From NCBI GenBank assembly GCA_019359375.1, contig JAHHHL010000011.1:1-64000 (forward strand): 64,000 nt of DNA, in the 5' to 3' direction. Positions 62,276 to 64,000 of this stretch are shown one piece after another. Source of the stretch: Lyngbya sp. HA4199-MV5 (GTDB lineage: Bacteria; Cyanobacteriota; Cyanobacteriia; Leptolyngbyales; Leptolyngbyaceae). The position numbers and the translations under genes were made by a program. The notes under the pieces were generated by a model. The model ran no database searches and was not told where the DNA came from. It was given only the letters and a program-made list of their open reading frames with translations. Position 1 is the first letter of the stretch, and every line of letters begins with the position of its first letter.

Positions 62276-62555
62276 GACATGTCTGCTGTGAGTTACCCCT
62301 GAGAGCGCGAAAACCATTCAGGTTTCGTCAGTTTGAATCTGCTCACCTTTAATGTGAGCCAGCTATGAGTTGAGAAATGTTACTGATTTTTAGAGCGGAT
62401 GCTCACATGCTGGTTGAGCGCTGGCTCCTTTCATATCATTACGTCGATGCTCTCAAAGGTGCCTTATCCTCATGCTTTGTCAGCAATTGCCCGATCGCCC
62501 TGGTGAGATTTCACCGTGACTGAGGGCGCGATCGAGAAATTATCGTAACGATCGC

Positions 62556-62584
62556 TTTACAAACCTGCGACATTCCGTTATGTT
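62556..62584 (+). promoter_or_regulatory. psbA: psbA promoter
   Basis: A -35 box TTTACA (62556-62561) and a -10 box TATGTT (62579-62584) are separated by 17 bp, the arrangement of group 1 sigma-factor promoters at cyanobacterial psbA genes. It would start transcription near 62591, giving a leader of about 50 nt that ends at the ATG at 62641. HIP1-like CGATCG repeats lie just upstream. Confidence 0.65.
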
Positions 62585-62640
62585 ATGTGTACGAGTTCAT
62601 TAAGCACTCGTTACATTATCCACAACGCACTTTTATTACC

Positions 62641-63723
62641 ATGACAACGACCTTACAGCGACGCGAGAGCGTCAACGTGTGGGAGCAGTTTTGCAACTGG
62701 GTCACGAGCACCGACAACCGCCTGTATGTAGGCTGGTTTGGTGTCTTGATGGTTCCCACCCTACTGTCTGCCACCATCTGCTTCATCATCGCCTTCATCG
62801 CCGCTCCCCCCGTGGACATCGACGGCATTCGCGAGCCAGTCGCTGGCTCCTTACTGTACGGCAACAACATCATCTCCGGTGCTGTAGTGCCCTCCAGCAA
62901 CGCCATCGGCTTGCACTTCTACCCCATCTGGGAAGCCGCCTCCTTAGATGAGTGGCTGTACAACGGTGGTCCTTACCAACTGGTTGTCTTCCACTTCCTG
63001 ATTGGTGTCTTCGCCTACATGGGACGCGAGTGGGAACTGTCCTACCGCCTGGGGATGCGCCCCTGGATCTGCGTCGCTTACAGCGCACCCGTCGCCGCCG
63101 CCACCGCCGTCTTCTTGATCTACCCGATTGGGCAAGGCAGCTTCTCTGACGGTATGCCCCTGGGTATCTCCGGCACCTTCAACTTCATGTTCGTGTTTCA
63201 GGCAGAGCACAACATCCTGATGCACCCCTTCCACATGTTGGGTGTGGCAGGTGTCTTCGGCGGTAGCTTGTTCAGTGCGATGCACGGTTCGCTCGTCACC
63301 TCCTCGTTGGTACGTGAGACCAGCGAGAACGAGTCGGCGAACGCTGGGTACAAGTTTGGGCAAGAAGAAGAGACCTACAACATCGTGGCAGCGCATGGCT
63401 ACTTCGGTCGGTTGATCTTCCAATACGCCAGCTTCAACAACAGCCGCAGCTTGCACTTCTTCTTGGGTGCGTGGCCTGTGATCGGGATTTGGTTCACGGC
63501 GTTGGGCATCAGCACGATGGCATTCAACCTGAACGGGTTCAACTTCAACCAGAGCATCATCGACTCGCAGGGTCGAGTGGTGGGCACCTGGGCGGACATC
63601 TTGAACCGTGCGAACCTGGGGATGGAAGTGATGCACGAGCGGAATGCACACAACTTCCCCTTGGATTTGGCAGCCGGTGAAGCGGCTCCGGTCGCCCTCG
63701 CGGCTCCCAGCATCAACGGTTAG
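62641..63723 (+). CDS. psbA: Photosystem II protein D1
   Basis: A 360-residue D1 reaction-centre subunit of the thylakoid membrane, with five membrane helices. It starts [18 protein letters not shown]. Key residues are in place: Tyr161 (redox-active TyrZ), His190 (its partner), Asp170, Glu189, His118, His198-region of the P680 ligands, His337 and Asp342. The C-terminal extension after Ala344 is 16 residues and is removed by CtpA. Residue 130 is Glu (GREWEL), as in D1 forms made under high light, not Gln as in the low-stress form. The frame extends 18 codons upstream, but the promoter and family start fix ATG 62641. It is monocistronic. Confidence 0.98.
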   Translation: MTTTLQRRESVNVWEQFCNWVTSTDNRLYVGWFGVLMVPTLLSATICFIIAFIAAPPVDIDGIREPVAGSLLYGNNIISGAVVPSSNAIGLHFYPIWEAASLDEWLYNGGPYQLVVFHFLIGVFAYMGREWELSYRLGMRPWICVAYSAPVAAATAVFLIYPIGQGSFSDGMPLGISGTFNFMFVFQAEHNILMHPFHMLGVAGVFGGSLFSAMHGSLVTSSLVRETSENESANAGYKFGQEEETYNIVAAHGYFGRLIFQYASFNNSRSLHFFLGAWPVIGIWFTALGISTMAFNLNGFNFNQSIIDSQGRVVGTWADILNRANLGMEVMHERNAHNFPLDLAAGEAAPVALAAPSING

Positions 63724-63751
63724 TTTTATCCTTTAGCTAGCTGAGTTGAGT

Positions 63752-63800
63752 TAAGCGCAAAAAGCGCCCCTCTATACGGAGGGGCGCTTTTTGCGTTTAA
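63752..63800 (+). terminator. psbA transcription terminator
   Basis: A 21-bp stem with one mismatch (TAAGCGCAAAAAGCGCCCC on the left, GGGGCGCTTTTTGCGTTTA on the right) closes over a short TATAC-type loop. The GC-rich core is followed by TTTTT in the right arm. It lies 28 bp after the psbA stop. Confidence 0.88.
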
Positions 63801-63865
63801 CTTGAAGTTTTTTGATTAGAAGCAATCGTACCTATTGACAATTTGATCGTTATGTAGGTTGTTGT

Positions 63866-63873
63866 GCTATAGT
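63866..63873 (+). promoter_or_regulatory. Possible extended -10 promoter near the window end
   Basis: GTGCTATAGT contains TG-N-TATAGT, an extended -10 box. TTGACA at 63835-63840 is too far upstream (27 bp) to be its -35. It precedes the open frame at 63920. Confidence 0.3.
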
Positions 63874-63919
63874 GTCTTGTCCAACCAGCAACCGCTACAT
63901 ATAGCGAAGCCAGCGTCTA

Positions 63920-64000
63920 ATGTTCATCCCAAAAGATTCAGATGACCGATTTCAGGGTTTTAATGCTGCTCAATCAGCAAAACGGCCTTGGGCAAGTAAT
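63920..64000 (+). CDS. Possible start of a gene cut by the window end (partial)
   Basis: An ATG at 63920 opens a frame that stays open to the last base: MFIPKDSDDRFQGFNAAQS and eight more residues. It follows a possible extended -10 box by about 50 bp. The length is too short to identify a family. Confidence 0.35.
   Translation, partial: MFIPKDSDDRFQGFNAAQSAKRPWASN

Noticed and set aside
62944-63651. 235-codon open frame antisense to psbA
   Set aside because: It is the complement of the highly codon-biased psbA gene; such shadows are expected, and it has no recognisable domain.
63835-63873. TTGACA plus TATAGT as a classic promoter after psbA
   Set aside because: The 27-bp spacing is too long for one promoter; only the extended -10 is kept, with low confidence.
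1-64000. tRNA, rRNA, transposase and prophage genes
   Set aside because: I scanned for T-loop-like GTTCGAATC runs, transposase DDE frames and phage structural genes and recognised none; a dedicated search could still find a degenerate case.

Overview
The window is a stretch of cyanobacterial chromosome. It carries a complete psbA (photosystem II D1 protein), a CpcT/CpeT-type phycobilin lyase, a photosystem I accumulation factor, cyanobacterial-type GlgA, CHASE2/FecR and haemagglutinin-CHAT proteins, very frequent HIP1 octamers (GCGATCGC and its CGATCG core), and heptameric short tandem repeats. Together these suggest a filamentous, Leptolyngbya/Oscillatoria-like cyanobacterium; the genus is inference. 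No rRNA, tRNA, CRISPR array, transposase or prophage gene was recognised.

Layout. 0-8.6 kb: a DUF3124 lipoprotein, a GFA-family protein, a small broken gene, the convergent-facing pair PdeM phosphoesterase/Lhr-type helicase, a secreted protein of unknown function, RNase PH and an alpha/beta hydrolase. 8.4-15.1 kb: a 47-residue membrane protein, a two-RCK channel-like protein, a small Cys-rich exported protein, a response-regulator/thioredoxin-reductase-like fusion, a pentapeptide-repeat protein and a SAM hydrolase. 15.3-19.8 kb: a same-strand cluster CHASE2-adenylate cyclase / FecR / CHASE2-GGDEF, i.e. two second-messenger enzymes with the same kind of extracytoplasmic sensor around one exported FecR protein. 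20-21.6 kb: a CPA1 Na+/H+ antiporter. 22-28.1 kb: a six-gene cell-surface sugar cluster (rfbF, LhgO-like oxidase, SDR epimerase, RmlC-like epimerase, GT2, COG4091 oxidoreductase). 28.4-33.3 kb: one 1635-residue ORF fusing a family 2 glycosyltransferase, a haemagglutinin-type secretion domain and a C-terminal CHAT protease; this is the most unusual protein in the window.

33.4-40.5 kb: exonuclease III with an in-frame repeat insertion, an NmrA-like SDR, a DUF92/VTE6-like protein, a VOC protein, a secreted RNase with its barstar-like inhibitor, and ilvD. 41-45.6 kb: a PAS-rich histidine kinase followed 6 bp later by a response regulator-kinase. 45.7-57.9 kb: glgA, dprA, a GNAT enzyme overlapping a large GT39-like membrane glycosyltransferase with two in-frame repeat insertions, a TPR protein, hrcA, a rhodanese, a DUF3352 protein and a DUF1643 protein. 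58-64 kb: a PSI accumulation factor, a Fur-family regulator, cpcT, a YbjN protein, a lipoate ligase-like protein and psbA with its promoter and terminator.

The main non-coding signal is repeats. A roughly 130-bp element made of two side-by-side hairpins occurs six times, always between genes and twice within 15 bp of a gene end. A second class, a purine heptamer tract followed by a C-rich heptamer tract, lies between genes and has also entered two coding regions in frame. Smaller inverted-repeat elements and 15-59 bp tandem duplications add to a picture of a repeat-rich genome that is still being reshaped.
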